NCBI GenBank assembly: GCA_038131795.1
Contig: JAYPQE010000003.1
Span: forward strand, 2,108,001-2,172,000
Source: Eutrophobius brisbanensis
Lineage (GTDB): Bacteria > Pseudomonadota > Gammaproteobacteria > Eutrophobiales > Eutrophobiaceae
Direction: 5' to 3'
Length of the DNA: 64,000 bases
The position numbers and the translations under genes are program-made. Shown in pieces: positions 63,197-64,000 of this stretch (position 1 is the first letter of the stretch; each line of letters opens with the position of its first letter). The notes beneath the pieces were generated by a model. It ran no database searches. It was given only the letters and a program-made list of their open reading frames with translations, and had not been told where the DNA came from.

Positions 63197-64000
63197 ATAC
63201 AGAAATCAATCCGGCATTGCCCTGGTGACAGTCATATTGATAGTGGCGTTGATGACGATAATCGTCAGCCGTTTGAGTTTAATGAATAGCCTGTGGTTGA
63301 TGCAGGCACAAAACAGCGCTGCTATGGTCCAGGCAAGACAGGCAACCCGTGCTGCCCAGGTCTGGGTCAGTGACATACTGGAACAGGACAAAAATTCGTT
63401 TGATGGACAGACGGATGACTGGGCGCAGCCGGTTATTCCCGTTCCCATTGCCTGGGGTGAGATGTTCGGCTGGATCGAAGATATGCAGGCACGGTTTAAT
63501 ATTAATAACCTGGTAGATGAAGGCGGCAAGCCAGTGCCCATTGAATATGCCAGGTTTCAATATTTATTGACATCACTCGAACTGGATCCTGCCATCGCTG
63601 AAGCAATTATTGACTGGATAGATGCTGACGGGGTCACGACAGGGACCAAAGGTGCTGAAGACCTGTATTATATGAGTCTACAAAGGCCTTATCTGGCAGC
63701 CAACAGGCCAATTATAGATACCCGCGAGCTACTGCAGATTAGAGGTATTGATCAGGCCGCCTGGAACCGGCTTGAACCATTTATAACAGCGCTGCCCGAA
63801 TATACCAGGATCAACATTAATACCGCTAAACCGGAAGTAATCGCAGCAGTTATATTTGACCCACAAACACAGAATGACTTCATCCAGGATGCTCTGCGGA
63901 TATCAGAATCGGTGATGAGCGAACCGTTGGCAACAATGGAGGCATTAAACGAGGCATTCTCAGGTAACCAGAATATAAACCTTGATACCCTGGAAATTGG
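63177..64000 (+). CDS. gspK: GspK, minor pseudopilin (3' end beyond window)
   Basis: Partial: 274 codons present. From ATG 63177 the translation starts MSATRVKYRNQSGIALVTVIL. The prepilin site SG|IALV lacks the usual Glu at +5, as is normal for GspK. The insertion domain with ARFNINNLVD and ELLQIRGIDQAAWNRLEPF matches the family. The remaining T2SS genes (gspL, gspM and others) would lie to the right. Confidence 0.93.
   Translation, partial: MSATRVKYRNQSGIALVTVILIVALMTIIVSRLSLMNSLWLMQAQNSAAMVQARQATRAAQVWVSDILEQDKNSFDGQTDDWAQPVIPVPIAWGEMFGWIEDMQARFNINNLVDEGGKPVPIEYARFQYLLTSLELDPAIAEAIIDWIDADGVTTGTKGAEDLYYMSLQRPYLAANRPIIDTRELLQIRGIDQAAWNRLEPFITALPEYTRININTAKPEVIAAVIFDPQTQNDFIQDALRISESVMSEPLATMEALNEAFSGNQNINLDTLEI

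Overview
The window is a chromosomal segment of a free-living Gammaproteobacterium with moderate GC content. Evidence for this is the gene order: ruvC-ruvA-ruvB-ybgC-tolQRAB-pal-cpoB-queE-queC, leuS-lptE-holA-proA-nadD-rsfS-rlmH, a full gspC-to-gspK run, and the lptF/lptG pair. I cannot name the genus. The adjacent pyrophosphate-dependent phosphofructokinase and K+-independent H+-pyrophosphatase resemble arrangements known in methanotrophs and sulfur-oxidising Gammaproteobacteria. There is no phage, insertion sequence, CRISPR array or integron.

Layout. 1-8253: a lipid region. LptG (cut by the window edge), LptF and a GNAT acyltransferase run leftward. Divergently, an acyl-AMP ligase, an NAD-dependent epimerase/reductase, an acyl carrier protein and a serine palmitoyltransferase form a tight rightward operon. 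Together these match the five-gene bacterial ceramide (sphingolipid) pathway characterised in Caulobacter. A polytopic UPF0104-type membrane protein converges on it. 8278-18236: queC, queE, the Tol-Pal system, ybgC, ruvABC and yebC, all leftward. 18281-23750: a lipase-like hydrolase, nadA with its NrtR regulator and a palindromic operator, aspS, a DUF502 gene interrupted by one in-frame TGA, and an FmdB-type zinc ribbon. A tRNA-Lys follows at 23959.

24083-28376 is a patchy accessory zone: a small orphan gene, a sulfotransferase pseudogene with three in-frame stops, a secreted alpha/beta-hydrolase lacking its nucleophile, a secreted FG-GAP propeller protein, and a secreted-protein gene split by two in-frame stops. 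28508-34823 carries a YwaF-type membrane protein, an AGCS amino-acid symporter, a sirtuin, two tandem CBS-domain proteins, a Pmp3/YqaE miniprotein, and a pair of lipoproteins (a Met-rich YtkA/FixH-like protein and a diheme peroxidase). 34844-34932 holds two related palindromic repeats. CPBP and BepA-like M48 proteases follow.

37566-40999 is the pyrophosphate energy pair (PPi-PFK, HppA). 41053-48835 is the housekeeping block maf-rlmH-rsfS-nadD-proA-holA-lptE-leuS. 49458-55169 is a phosphate locus: a porin with a Pho-box-like upstream site, then a divergent PhoU-like protein, PiT transporter, PhoB and PhoR. 55499-64000 is a type II secretion operon, gspC-D-E-F-G-H-I-J-K, with gspK cut by the window edge.

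The most interesting signals are the complete ceramide-synthesis set physically joined to lptFG, and a cluster of three genes broken only by in-frame stop codons without frameshifts.
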